Origin: Gluconacetobacter sacchari
GTDB lineage: Bacteria > Pseudomonadota > Alphaproteobacteria > Acetobacterales > Acetobacteraceae
Length of the DNA: 64,000 nt
Assembly: GCF_014174255.1 (NCBI RefSeq)
Contig: NZ_JABEQJ010000004.1
Span: 1-64,000, forward strand
Reading direction: 5' to 3'
Made by a program: the position numbers and the translations under genes. The notes beneath the pieces are model-generated. The model did not search any database and was not told the origin of the DNA. It was given only the letters and a program-made list of their open reading frames with translations. Position 1 is the first letter of the stretch, and each line of letters begins with the position of its first letter. Below are positions 55,477 through 64,000 of the stretch, piece by piece.

Positions 55477-57201
55477 TCAGATATGGATCGCGCGCTTCTC
55501 CACATCCAGCGCCGCTTCCTTGACCGCCTCGCTCAACGTCGGATGCGCGTGGCAGGTCCGGGCGATGTCTTCCGACGAGGCACCGAATTCCATCGCCAGC
55601 GTGGCTTCGGCAATCAACTCGCCGGCGCCGGGGCCGATGATATGCACACCCAGCACCTTGTCGGTGGCGGCATCGGCCAGCACCTTCACGAACCCGTCGG
55701 TCATGCCCATGGCGCGGGCGCGGCCGTTGGCGGTGAAGGGGAACTTGCCGGTCTTGTAGGTCACACCGGCATCCTTCAGCTCTTCCTCGGTACGGCCGAC
55801 GGTCGCGACCTCGGGCCAGGTGTAGACGACACCGGGAATGGCATCGTAATTCACATGGCCTGCCTGGCCGGCCAGAATCTCGGCGATGGCAACGCCCTCA
55901 TCCTCGGCCTTGTGCGCCAGCATCGGGCCGGCGATGACGTCGCCGATCGCATAGACACCCGGCACGCTGGTCGCATAATGGGCGTCCGTCACGATGCGGC
56001 CGCGCTTGTCCAGCGCCACGCCGGCCTCTTCCAGGCCCATACCCTTGCTGGCGGCGGTGCGGCCGATCGCCAGCAGGACGATATCGGCATCCAGCGTCTC
56101 GGCCTTTCCGCCGGCCGCCGGCTCGACCGTCAGCGTCACGCCCTTGCCGGTCTTCTCGGCCTTGGTCACCTTGTGGCCCAGCTTGAATTGCAGGCCCTGC
56201 CTGGTCAGCACGCGCTGGAACTGCTTGGCGATCTCGCCATCCGTGCCCGGCACCAGACGGTCGAGATATTCGACCACCGTGACCTCGGCGCCCAGACGGT
56301 GCCACACGCTGCCCAGTTCCAGCCCGATCACGCCGCCGCCGATCACGACCAGCTTCTTCGGCACCGCCGACAGTTCCAGCGCGCCGGTCGAGGTGACGAT
56401 AACCTTCTCATCGACCTCCACCCCCGGCAGGCCGGCGCTGTCGCTGCCGCTGGCGATCACGATGTGCTTCGCCGTCACCGTCTTGCCGTCGACCGTGACG
56501 CGCCCGGTGCCTTCCAGCGTGCCGAAGCCCTTCAGCCACGTGACCTTGTTCTTCTTGAACAGGAACTCGACACCCTTGACGTTGGCATCGACCACCTCGG
56601 CCTTGCGCGCCATCATCCGCTTCAGATCCAGCCTGACACTGTCGATCAGGATGCCATGGCCCGCGTAATCATGGCCGGCGGCATGGAAATTCTCGGAGGA
56701 TTGCAGCAGCGCCTTGGACGGAATGCAGCCGACATTCAGGCAGGTGCCCCCCAGGGTCGCGCGCTTCTCGACGCAGGCGACCTTGAAGCCCAACTGCGCC
56801 GCGCGGATGGCGCAGACATAGCCACCAGGGCCGGCACCGATGACGATGACATCATAATCGGTCTCGGCCGGAGGCGCCGCCACGGGTACAGGGGCCGGGG
56901 CGGCCTCGACCTCGGCGGGCTTCGCCGCCGCGGGCGCAGGCTTGGCGGCCGGAGCGGCGCCGGCACCCGCCTCGACGGTCGTCAGCACCGCACCGACCGC
57001 CACTTCATCGCCCTCGGCCACGGCATGGGCGCCCAGACGGCCGGCCGACGGCGCGGCAACCTCCACGCTGACCTTGTCGGTCTCCAGTTCCACCACCGGC
57101 TCGTCGGCGGCGACGCTGTCACCGGGCTGCTTCAGCCACTTGCCGATCGTGGCCGTCGTCACGCTCTCGCCGAGAGTCGGCACCTTGATTTCAATGGTCA
57201 T
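55477..57201 (-). CDS. lpd: Dihydrolipoamide dehydrogenase with N-terminal lipoyl domain
   Basis: A 574-residue E3 subunit of 2-oxoglutarate dehydrogenase. Residues 1-78 form a lipoyl domain with the target Lys in [15 protein letters not shown]; residues about 80-112 are an Ala/Pro-rich linker. The flavoprotein (about 115-574) has [20 protein letters not shown], the redox disulfide [13 protein letters not shown], the NAD site [15 protein letters not shown] and the proton-transfer His in HAHPTLSEA. The lipoyl domain is nearly the same as that of the neighbouring E2. Ordinary E3 (about 465-475 residues) lacks it, so the enzyme can carry its own swinging arm. It is the last gene before a strong terminator. 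Confidence 0.95.
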   Translation of the reverse strand: MTIEIKVPTLGESVTTATIGKWLKQPGDSVAADEPVVELETDKVSVEVAAPSAGRLGAHAVAEGDEVAVGAVLTTVEAGAGAAPAAKPAPAAAKPAEVEAAPAPVPVAAPPAETDYDVIVIGAGPGGYVCAIRAAQLGFKVACVEKRATLGGTCLNVGCIPSKALLQSSENFHAAGHDYAGHGILIDSVRLDLKRMMARKAEVVDANVKGVEFLFKKNKVTWLKGFGTLEGTGRVTVDGKTVTAKHIVIASGSDSAGLPGVEVDEKVIVTSTGALELSAVPKKLVVIGGGVIGLELGSVWHRLGAEVTVVEYLDRLVPGTDGEIAKQFQRVLTRQGLQFKLGHKVTKAEKTGKGVTLTVEPAAGGKAETLDADIVLLAIGRTAASKGMGLEEAGVALDKRGRIVTDAHYATSVPGVYAIGDVIAGPMLAHKAEDEGVAIAEILAGQAGHVNYDAIPGVVYTWPEVATVGRTEEELKDAGVTYKTGKFPFTANGRARAMGMTDGFVKVLADAATDKVLGVHIIGPGAGELIAEATLAMEFGASSEDIARTCHAHPTLSEAVKEAALDVEKRAIHI

Positions 57202-57274
57202 CTTCTTGTCCTGCGTTCGCTGCGTCGGAATAGAATCGGCGGACCGAGCCGAAAGCCCGGTCCGCCCCGGCGCA

Positions 57275-58525
57275 TCAGACCTCGAGCAGCAGACGGCGCG
57301 GGTCTTCCACGTTCTGCTTCACGCGCACCAGGAAGCTGACGGCTTCCTTGCCGTCGACGATGCGGTGATCATAGGTCAGGGCGATATACATCATCGGCCG
57401 GATCACGACCTGGCCGTTGAGGGCGATCGGACGATCCTGGATGGCATGCATGCCCAGGATGGCCGATTGCGGCGCGTTGATGATCGGCGTGGACATCAGC
57501 GAGCCGTAGATGCCGCCATTGGTGATCGAGAACGTGCCGCCCGACAGTTCGTCCAGCTTCAGCGACCCGTCGCGCGCGCGCTTGCCGAAGCCGGCGATCG
57601 CGCTCTCGATCCCGGCGAAGCTCAGCTTTTCCGCATCGCGGATCACCGGCACGACCAGCCCGTTGGGGCCACCGACCGCGATGCCGAGATTGACGAATTC
57701 GCGATAGATGATGTCCTCGCCGTCGATCTCGGCATTGACCGCCGGGAATTCCTTCAGCGCCGCCATCACCGCCTTGGCGAAGATCGACATGAAACCCAGC
57801 TTGGTGCCGCCATGCTTCTTCTCGAAGATGTCGCGATATTCGGCCCGCAATTCCTTCGCCGCCGTCATGTCCACCTCGTTGAAGGTGGTCAGCAGGGCGG
57901 CGGTGTTCTGGGCGTCCTTCAGGCGGCGGGCGATGGTCCGGCGCAGGCGGGTCATCTTCACCCGCTCCTCGCGCGGGTCATCGGTGCGAGGCGTGGCGGG
58001 GGCGGCAGCGGCCTTGGCCACCGGCGGCTGCGCCAGGAACGACAGCACGTCGCCCTTCGTCACCCTTCCGTCCTTGCCGGTGCCGGTGCCGATCTCGGCG
58101 GTCGAGATCCCCTTTTCGGCCATCATCTTCTGCGCCGACGGCATCGGGGCATGGGCGGCACCCTGGGCCGCGACATCGGAGGGCGGGGTGGCGGGACGCG
58201 CGACCGGGCCGGCCGCGACCGGCTGGGCCTGGACGCCGGCGGGGGCCTTCGGGGCCTCGGGGGCCTTGGCGGGCGCGGCTGTCCCGCTGCCGGCCTCGAC
58301 CGACGCCAGGATGGTCCCGACCTCGACCTCGGCACCTTCGCCGACCAGTTGCGGACCCAGCACGCCCGCTTCCGGCGCCGCGACCTCGACACTCACCTTG
58401 TCGGTCTCCAGCTCCACCACCGGCTCGTCGGCGGCGACGCTGTCACCCGGATTCTTCAGCCATTTCGCAATCGTGGCGGTCGTCACGCTCTCACCCAGCG
58501 TCGGCACCTTGATCTCGGCAGACAT
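57275..58525 (-). CDS. sucB: Dihydrolipoyllysine succinyltransferase (E2)
   Basis: A 416-residue core subunit. The lipoyl domain (1-78, Lys in ETDKVSVEV) is followed by a linker and a peripheral subunit-binding domain (about 115-150, with [19 protein letters not shown]). The catalytic domain (about 185-416) ends [18 protein letters not shown], with the His and Asp of the acyltransferase motif. ATG 58525 is preferred because GGAAAG lies just upstream. It transfers succinyl groups from E1 to CoA. The gap to sucA is 179 bases, larger than within most operons, but the order sucA-sucB-lpd supports one transcription unit. Confidence 0.95.
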   Translation of the reverse strand: MSAEIKVPTLGESVTTATIAKWLKNPGDSVAADEPVVELETDKVSVEVAAPEAGVLGPQLVGEGAEVEVGTILASVEAGSGTAAPAKAPEAPKAPAGVQAQPVAAGPVARPATPPSDVAAQGAAHAPMPSAQKMMAEKGISTAEIGTGTGKDGRVTKGDVLSFLAQPPVAKAAAAPATPRTDDPREERVKMTRLRRTIARRLKDAQNTAALLTTFNEVDMTAAKELRAEYRDIFEKKHGGTKLGFMSIFAKAVMAALKEFPAVNAEIDGEDIIYREFVNLGIAVGGPNGLVVPVIRDAEKLSFAGIESAIAGFGKRARDGSLKLDELSGGTFSITNGGIYGSLMSTPIINAPQSAILGMHAIQDRPIALNGQVVIRPMMYIALTYDHRIVDGKEAVSFLVRVKQNVEDPRRLLLEV

Positions 58526-58704
58526 CGTTCTTTCCATTCCCTCTGCCGGTCAGATCCGCGTGCGGGATCGAGGCACGATGCCTCGCGCCCCCCACCCGTC
58601 GTCTGCCGGCTTGTGTATTCTCACCATAACCAGACTGGAGCCGGCGCGAAAAGACCGCGCCGGCCGCCCTTCGACCATCCCGGCCCGCCGGCCGGGACGC
58701 ATCC

Positions 58705-61572
58705 TCAGGCCACGCCCAGCGCGCTGGCGACCAGGGCCGCCTGTTCGCTGGCATGAACGCGGGCCAGACCCGTGGCCGGGCTGGCGGCCGCGACACGGCC
58801 GACATAGGTCGGGCGTCCGCTCTTGCGGCCGGCCTTGCCCATCACGCCCTCGATCAGGCGATCGACGAAGGTCCATCCCCCCATGTTCTCCGGCTCTTCC
58901 TGGCACCAGATCACCTGGGCCTTGGGATACAGCGCAAGCTGTTCGGCCAGCAGCTTTTCCGGGAAGGGATAGAACTGCTCCAGCCGCAGGATCGCGACCT
59001 TGTCCAGCGCGCGCTCGCGCCGCTCCGCCAGCAGGTCGTAATAGACCTTGCCCGAGCAGATCACGACCCGCTCCACCTTGTCGCCCGACGCGATCGGATC
59101 GATCTCGCCGATCACCGGGCGGAACGTGGTGCCGGATGCGAACTCCTCCAGATTGGATACGGCCAGACGATGACGCAGCAGCGATTTCGGCGTCATGATC
59201 ACCAGCGGCTTGCGGTAGTCCAGCTTGAGCTGGCGACGCAGGGCATGGAAATAGTTCGCCGGCGTGGTGATGTTGCACACCCGCATGTTGTTCTCGGCGC
59301 AGAGCTGGAGGTACCGCTCCAGACGGGCGGAGGAATGTTCCGGCCCCTGGCCCTCATAGCCATGCGGCAGCAGCAGCACGAGGCCCGACATGCGCAGCCA
59401 CTTGGTCTCGCCCGAGGCGATGAACTGGTCGATGATGACCTGCGCGCCGTTGGCGAAATCGCCGAACTGGCCTTCCCACAACACCAGCGCGTTCGGATCG
59501 GCCAGCGAATAGCCATATTCGAAGCCCAGCACGCCGAATTCGGACAACAGCGAGTTATAGACCTCGAACACGCCCTGCGCCGGGTCGATATTGTTCAGCG
59601 GCGCATAGGTGTTCTGGTTGACCTGGTCGATCAGCACCGCATGGCGCTGGCTGAAGGTGCCACGCTGGCAATCCTCGCCCGACAGGCGCACCCGATGCTT
59701 TTCCAGCAACAGCGAACCGAAGCCCAGGGCCTCGCCGGTCGCCCAGTCGATCCCTTCGCCGCTCTGGAACATCGTCGCCTTGGCCTTGAGCTGCCGCGCG
59801 ATCTTCGGATTGATGTTGAAGTCGGCCGGCGCCGTGCTGATCGCGGCGCCGATCTTGCGCAGCGTCTCGACCGAAATCCCGGTGGCGGGTTCGGCATCCA
59901 CCTTGCCCGCCGGCGGCGGCTTCAGGCCGGTCCAGGCCCCTTCCAGCCAGTCGGCCTTGTTGGGCTTGTAGGTCTGCGCCGCCTGATAGGCCTCTTCCAG
60001 CCTGTTCTGGAACGCATCCCATTGCCCCGTCGCCTCGGCCTCGGTCACCACGCCCTCGCGCACCAGGCGGTCGGCATACAGCGTGCGCACCGTCGGCCGC
60101 GCGGCGATGGCCTTGTACATCGTCGGCTGGGTGAAGGACGGCTCGTCGGATTCGTTATGGCCGTGACGGCGATAGCCGACGATGTCCAGCACGATGTCGG
60201 TGGCGAATTTCTGGCGGAAATCGGCCGCCAGGCGCGCGCAATAGATCACGGCCTCGGGCTCGTCGCCATTGACGTGCAGGATCGGCGCCTGCACCGCCTT
60301 GGCGACGTCGGTGCAATACAGGCCGGAGAAGGCATGGGCCGACACGGTGGTGAAACCGATCTGGTTGTTCACCACGATATGGATCGTGCCGCCGGTGCGA
60401 TAGCCGATCAGTTGCGACATCGCCATGGTCTCGTAGACCAGGCCCTGGCCGGCGAACGCGGCATCGCCATGCATCAGCACCGCCATGTGGCGGCTGCGCA
60501 CATGCGGGTCGTCATCGTCCTGGGCGGCGCGCACCTTGCCGATCACCACCGGATCGACGGCTTCCAGATGCGACGGGTTGGGCTGGAGCGAGATATGGAC
60601 CGGGTTGCCGTCGATATCCACGTCGGTCGAGGTGCCGAGATGGTATTTGACGTCGCCCGAGCCCTGCACGTCGTCCGGCTTGAACGAGGCGCCGGCGAAT
60701 TCGCTGAAGATGGCCGTGTAGGGCTTGCGCACGATGTTGACCAGCGTGTTCAGCCGGCCGCGATGCGGCATGCCGATCGCCACCGTGCGCACGCCGTCCT
60801 TGGCCACCTGGTCGATCAGCGCGTGCAGCGCCGGAATGGTGACGTCCTCGCCTTCCAGCCCGAACCGCTTGGTGCCGACATAGCGCTTCTGGCAGAACGC
60901 CTCGAACCCCTCGGCCTCGGTCAGGTGGTGCAGGATGAGCTTCTTTTCCTGGGGCGAGGCCCCGACGCGCCAATTGTCGCCTTCCAGCCGCTGCTGGAGC
61001 CAGTTGCGCTGCTCGGGGTCCTGCACATGCATGTATTCCGTGCCGATCGGCCCGCAATAGACGGCGCGCAGCGCGTCCAGCACCTCATTGATCGTCGCCG
61101 ACTGCTTGCCGATCAGGTTGGCGACGATCTTGCCCAGATAGATCGGCCGGTCGAGGTCCTGGGGGCCGAACCCATAGGTCGCCGGGTCGAGATCGGTATG
61201 GGGCTTGGGCACCTGGAGGCCCAGCGGGTCCAGCCGGGCTTCCAGATGGCCGCGCACCCGATAGGCGCGGATCAGTTGCGTCGCGCGCAGGCTGTCGTCG
61301 GCCGCTGCGTTCAGGCTTTCCGCCGATACGGGCGCGCCCCTGGCCGGCGCCGCCACCCCGTCGCCGCCATCGATGGCGGACGGACGCGGCGCCCACGAGG
61401 CCCCTTCCGCGTCATGCAGGATCGCAGCGCCTTCCTCGTCCATTGCCGCGAACAGCGATGCGAAGGAAGGATCGACGCTGCCGGGATCCGCCGCCCAGCG
61501 CGCATACAGGTCGGCCAGATAGGCCGTGTTGGCTCCGCTGAACGCGGTCGACAGGATATCTACGCCCGCCAT
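58705..61572 (-). CDS. sucA: 2-Oxoglutarate dehydrogenase E1
   Basis: A 955-residue thiamine-diphosphate enzyme that decarboxylates 2-oxoglutarate in the TCA cycle. An N-terminal motif binding the partner subunits (ANTAYLADLYARWAADPGSV) is followed by RVRGHLEARLDPLGLQ, the ThDP region GMPHRGRLNTLVNIV, HGDAAFAGQGLVYETMAMSQ (GDG-like ThDP/Mg site) and the C-terminal transketolase part WEGQFGDFANGAQVIIDQF. GAGGAG lies 11 bases upstream of ATG 61572. Presence of an intact ODH separates this strain from Gluconobacter, which lacks it. Confidence 0.96.
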   Translation of the reverse strand: MAGVDILSTAFSGANTAYLADLYARWAADPGSVDPSFASLFAAMDEEGAAILHDAEGASWAPRPSAIDGGDGVAAPARGAPVSAESLNAAADDSLRATQLIRAYRVRGHLEARLDPLGLQVPKPHTDLDPATYGFGPQDLDRPIYLGKIVANLIGKQSATINEVLDALRAVYCGPIGTEYMHVQDPEQRNWLQQRLEGDNWRVGASPQEKKLILHHLTEAEGFEAFCQKRYVGTKRFGLEGEDVTIPALHALIDQVAKDGVRTVAIGMPHRGRLNTLVNIVRKPYTAIFSEFAGASFKPDDVQGSGDVKYHLGTSTDVDIDGNPVHISLQPNPSHLEAVDPVVIGKVRAAQDDDDPHVRSRHMAVLMHGDAAFAGQGLVYETMAMSQLIGYRTGGTIHIVVNNQIGFTTVSAHAFSGLYCTDVAKAVQAPILHVNGDEPEAVIYCARLAADFRQKFATDIVLDIVGYRRHGHNESDEPSFTQPTMYKAIAARPTVRTLYADRLVREGVVTEAEATGQWDAFQNRLEEAYQAAQTYKPNKADWLEGAWTGLKPPPAGKVDAEPATGISVETLRKIGAAISTAPADFNINPKIARQLKAKATMFQSGEGIDWATGEALGFGSLLLEKHRVRLSGEDCQRGTFSQRHAVLIDQVNQNTYAPLNNIDPAQGVFEVYNSLLSEFGVLGFEYGYSLADPNALVLWEGQFGDFANGAQVIIDQFIASGETKWLRMSGLVLLLPHGYEGQGPEHSSARLERYLQLCAENNMRVCNITTPANYFHALRRQLKLDYRKPLVIMTPKSLLRHRLAVSNLEEFASGTTFRPVIGEIDPIASGDKVERVVICSGKVYYDLLAERRERALDKVAILRLEQFYPFPEKLLAEQLALYPKAQVIWCQEEPENMGGWTFVDRLIEGVMGKAGRKSGRPTYVGRVAAASPATGLARVHASEQAALVASALGVA

Positions 61573-61969
61573 CTTGAAGACATCTCCTCGTTCATGACCT
61601 GACCGGCCACGTCATTATCCGGGCCCGAGCCATCGCCGCCAATCGTGGCGGAATATCGGCCCCGGCCGTTTATCGTCCCAACCCTAGCGCCACCTTTGGC
61701 CATCCGCCGCCACGTTTCGCCACGGGCAGGATTGCTCCGCACGCATACTCACCTTTCCGTTTCCACCCGCGCGCGCATGGGTGTCACGAAGCCGGCATTC
61801 CGGCGCGCGTACCCGGCCGGTGCAAGCCGTGCATACCCAAGCAAAGAGCGAACCCGTTGCCTACCGCCCCGCCGCTCACACCACCGCCATACGTGTCACG
61901 ATACCGTGACGCCAGGAAACGCAGGCCCCACACGCATTTCACCCGGCCATCCGCCGGCCGCCCGGCCGG
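61573..61969. other. Promoter-side region of sucA
   Basis: About 400 bases without a supported gene between zapE and sucA, both minus strand. It must hold the sucA promoter. A short inverted repeat GTCACG-ATAC-CGTGAC lies at 61895-61910, close to the zapE end, and could be an operator or weak transcription end. No clear -35/-10 pair is assigned. Confidence 0.4.
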
Positions 61970-63157
61970 TCAGGACAGGTGCGGCAGGTCCAGGTAGGCG
62001 GCACTCTGCATCTCCTCCAGGCGCGACGCGGTCCGTTCGAACGCCTGCGCGCCCTCGCCCTTCTGATAGATCGCGTCCGGCTGGTCCTCGGCCGAGGCGA
62101 ACAGCTTGACCTTCTGTTCGTACATCGTATCGATCAGAACGATGAAACGGCGCGCGACATCGAAATTCTCCGGTCCCAGCCGGGGAATATCCTCCAGCAC
62201 CAGGGCCGGGAAACGCGTGGCCAGCGCCAGATAGTCGCCCGCCCCCAGCGGCCGCCCGCACAGGTCGCCGAAGCTGAAGCGCGCGACCGGGCCGGCCGCG
62301 ACCGTCACCGCGAGCGCGCGACCCATCACCTCCAGCGTCACCGGGCGGATGGGCGCGCCGTCGGCCAGCCGCATGAAGATCGAATCCAGCTCCTGCGCCG
62401 CTTCGGGGCCGGGCGGCACGATCCAGGTGGTCATGCCGCGCATGCCGCCGCGCCGGTAATCGCGCGGCGAGTCCAGCACCACCGTATCGACCTCGCGCTG
62501 GATGATCGCGATGAAGGGCCGGAAGGCATCGGCCCCGGGCCGGTTCTGGAACAGGTCCTGCGGTTCGGTGTTCGAGGTCGCGACCACCACCACGCCGTCG
62601 GCGAACAGATATTCGAACAAACGCCCCAGGACCATCGCATCGGCAATGTCGTTGACCTGGAACTCGTCGAAGCAGAGCAGCCAGGCATCCTGCGCGATGG
62701 CATGGGCCAGCGGCGGAATCGGATCGGTCAGTCCGGGATTCGCGCGCTTCATGTCATGGAGGCGCTTGTGGACATCCTGCATGAAGCGGTGGAAATGCAC
62801 CCGCATCTTGTGCTCGACGGGCGCCAGTTCGAAGAACAGGTCCATCAGCATGGTCTTGCCACGCCCGACCTGCCCGACCATGTAGACCCCGCGCGGGCGC
62901 GGCGCCTCCGCCGCGCCGCCATCCAGCCCCAGCCGGGTCTTCAGGCCGCCCAGCAGCCCCCTGGGCTTCGGCCGCCGCACCACGGGATGGTAGCCCGGCA
63001 GTTCCCGCCACAACTGGTCCAGCCGCGCGGCCGCCTTGGCCTGCTCGGGGTCGCGGGACAGCAATCCGGCGGCCACCCGGGCCTCGTACGCTGCCAGGGG
63101 CCCCGAGCCAGGGGGCAGGTTCAGGTCGGATGCGAAGGCTGTCAGCGCGGATTCCAT
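61970..63157 (-). CDS. zapE: Cell-division ATPase ZapE (AFG1-like)
   Basis: A 395-residue single AAA-type ATPase. Walker A is VGQVGRGKTMLMDLFF and Walker B LLCFDEFQVNDIADAMVL, followed by the sensor region VVVVATSNTEPQDLFQNR. The C-terminal lid ends AAYLDL. ZapE destabilises FtsZ polymers late in division and is needed under low oxygen in E. coli. Alphaproteobacterial zapE is frequently near TCA genes, as here. Confidence 0.94.
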   Translation of the reverse strand: MESALTAFASDLNLPPGSGPLAAYEARVAAGLLSRDPEQAKAAARLDQLWRELPGYHPVVRRPKPRGLLGGLKTRLGLDGGAAEAPRPRGVYMVGQVGRGKTMLMDLFFELAPVEHKMRVHFHRFMQDVHKRLHDMKRANPGLTDPIPPLAHAIAQDAWLLCFDEFQVNDIADAMVLGRLFEYLFADGVVVVATSNTEPQDLFQNRPGADAFRPFIAIIQREVDTVVLDSPRDYRRGGMRGMTTWIVPPGPEAAQELDSIFMRLADGAPIRPVTLEVMGRALAVTVAAGPVARFSFGDLCGRPLGAGDYLALATRFPALVLEDIPRLGPENFDVARRFIVLIDTMYEQKVKLFASAEDQPDAIYQKGEGAQAFERTASRLEEMQSAAYLDLPHLS

Positions 63158-63289
63158 GATCTATGGCCGATAGCGCCGGCAACGCCTCCCATCAAGGGCA
63201 TGCGCTCGCCAAACCGTGTCGTGACAGGGCTGCTCTCCATCTGGTGAACTCCGCCCCGGTCAATGACCACATATCGAGGATGTTTCGTG

Positions 63290-63634
63290 ATGATCGACTG
63301 GTCCGCCTACCGCCATTTTCTCGGCCAGGCCGTGCCTGCCTTCGCCACCCTGTCACCGGGCACGATCGAAGGGCTGACGACGCTGGACAACGCCGCGAAG
63401 ACCACCAACCGGCTGGACGCGAAGACGCGCGAACTGATCGCGCTGGCCGTCGCGGTCACCACCCGCTGCGACGGCTGCATCGCGGTCCATTCCAAGGCGG
63501 CCGTACATGCCGGCGCGACGAAGGAGGAGATCGCCGAAGCCCTGGGCGTGGCCGTGGCGCTGAACGCCGGCGCGGCGGCGGTCTATTCCACCCGGGCACT
63601 GGACGCGGCCGAAAAGGCCTCCGGCGCGGCATGA
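63290..63634 (+). CDS. Carboxymuconolactone-decarboxylase/AhpD-family protein
   Basis: A 114-residue all-helical protein with the AhpD-like motif RCDGCIAVHSKAAVHAGAT; the CxxC plus His pattern is that of small thiol peroxidase-coupled reductases. Partner proteins are not adjacent. GTG one codon upstream is an alternative start. A good terminator follows. Confidence 0.88.
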   Translation: MIDWSAYRHFLGQAVPAFATLSPGTIEGLTTLDNAAKTTNRLDAKTRELIALAVAVTTRCDGCIAVHSKAAVHAGATKEEIAEALGVAVALNAGAAAVYSTRALDAAEKASGAA

Positions 63635-63640
63635 CGGCCG

Positions 63641-63672
63641 GGCGGCGGGACCCGGTCCCGCCGCCTTGATTT
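63641..63672 (+). terminator. Intrinsic terminator after the AhpD-like gene
   Basis: GGCGGCGGGACC and GGTCCCGCCGCC (63641-63652 and 63654-63665) form a long GC-rich stem followed by TTGATTT. It starts seven bases after the stop codon. The T-tract is interrupted, so efficiency is uncertain. Confidence 0.75.
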
Positions 63673-63730
63673 CGCCCCGGCTCCGGTTCTAGGAATCGCG
63701 CTGTGGTTTTCATCATCCCGTGCAGGTTCC

Positions 63731-64000
63731 ATGACCGTCACCACGCCGATCCGCCCCGACTACGCCGCGCTGGACGCCGCCCGCGTGTCCGACACGCCAT
63801 TCGCCCATGCGGTGGTCCGGAATTTCATCCGGCCGGACGATCTGGCCGCACTGGTGGCCTCGCTGCCCGAACTGGCGTCCGGCGGCTCGTTCCCGCCCTC
63901 GGCGCTGGCCCTGTCGCCGCTGGCGCGCGGCCTGATCGCGGAGCTTGAAGGGCCGGTGCTGCGCCAGGCGATCGCCCGCAAATTCGCCCTGAACCTGGAC
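63731..64000 (+). CDS. Probable 2OG-Fe(II) oxygenase (partial, N-terminus)
   Basis: Ninety codons are visible, from ATG 63731 to the window edge. The reading FAHAVVRNFIRPDDLAALVA followed by a Gly-Ser-Phe-Pro turn and LRQAIARKFALNL resembles the N-terminal part of acetobacterial 2-oxoglutarate/iron oxygenases. The HxD...H iron motif and the 2OG Arg lie outside, so the family is assigned by resemblance only. Confidence 0.5.
   Translation, partial: MTVTTPIRPDYAALDAARVSDTPFAHAVVRNFIRPDDLAALVASLPELASGGSFPPSALALSPLARGLIAELEGPVLRQAIARKFALNLD

Noticed and set aside
61645-62109. Plus-strand frame between sucA and zapE
   Set aside because: Arg/Pro/His-rich shadow that runs into zapE antisense; no ribosome site.

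Overview
The window is high-GC DNA that looks like the chromosome of an acetic acid bacterium (Acetobacteraceae, probably close to Gluconacetobacter or Komagataeibacter). This rests on an alphaproteobacterial two-piece tmRNA gene, an SspB of the alphaproteobacterial type, an IS1380-family remnant, class I fumarase, ThyX instead of ThyA, and an E3 subunit carrying its own lipoyl domain. Genus is inference; no 16S gene is present. Apart from the left edge the content is mostly ordinary housekeeping genes. There is no CRISPR array, prophage or integrase.

Left edge (1-844): one end of an IS3-family element is inserted in an IS1380-family transposase remnant, followed by gene-free sequence. Then comes a minus-strand reductive pyrimidine catabolism operon (845-5589: preT, preA, a carbamoyl-amide amidohydrolase and a RutR-like regulator). 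A near-consensus RutR operator lies in front of preT. Next are an unannotated 54-residue one-helix membrane protein, an MgtA-type P-type ATPase, a MIP/aquaporin homologue with altered NPA motifs, a VOC protein and class I fumarase.

11.9-26.3 kb: sspB lies directly downstream of ssrA (tmRNA), so the tagging RNA and the adaptor that hands tagged proteins to ClpXP are neighbours. On the plus strand follow an alpha-2-macroglobulin without a thioester, coupled to pbpC, then thyX. A divergent MOSC gene faces mlaA-mlaC across a region holding a perfect 14-bp palindrome. A GNAT gene, ettA and a CAU-anticodon tRNA complete the block.

26.4-38.4 kb: ppa and a long palindrome precede the least explained part. 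This is a minus-strand run of a tiny CobW/COG0523-like protein, a type I secretion ATPase, its HlyD partner, a Sel1-repeat protein, a 1002-residue TPR-GT2-GT4 glycosyltransferase, a ChW-like protein and a GT4 glycosyltransferase. Several of these overlap or abut. It reads like a secretion and glycosylation module whose substrate is not in the window.

38.4-51.9 kb: a PAS-GGDEF-EAL protein behind an AT-rich promoter region, a MocR regulator divergent from metH, a decayed HisE-like protein, cvpA-purF, an SDR without its catalytic tyrosine, ybaK, an OmpH/Skp-like chaperone and small envelope or unknown proteins.

51.9-64 kb: xseA divergent from purD, phnA, the 2-oxoglutarate dehydrogenase operon sucA-sucB-lpd with a clear terminator, zapE, an AhpD-like protein and the start of a probable 2OG-Fe(II) oxygenase. 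A complete ODH operon plus fumarase suggests a functional TCA cycle, unlike Gluconobacter.
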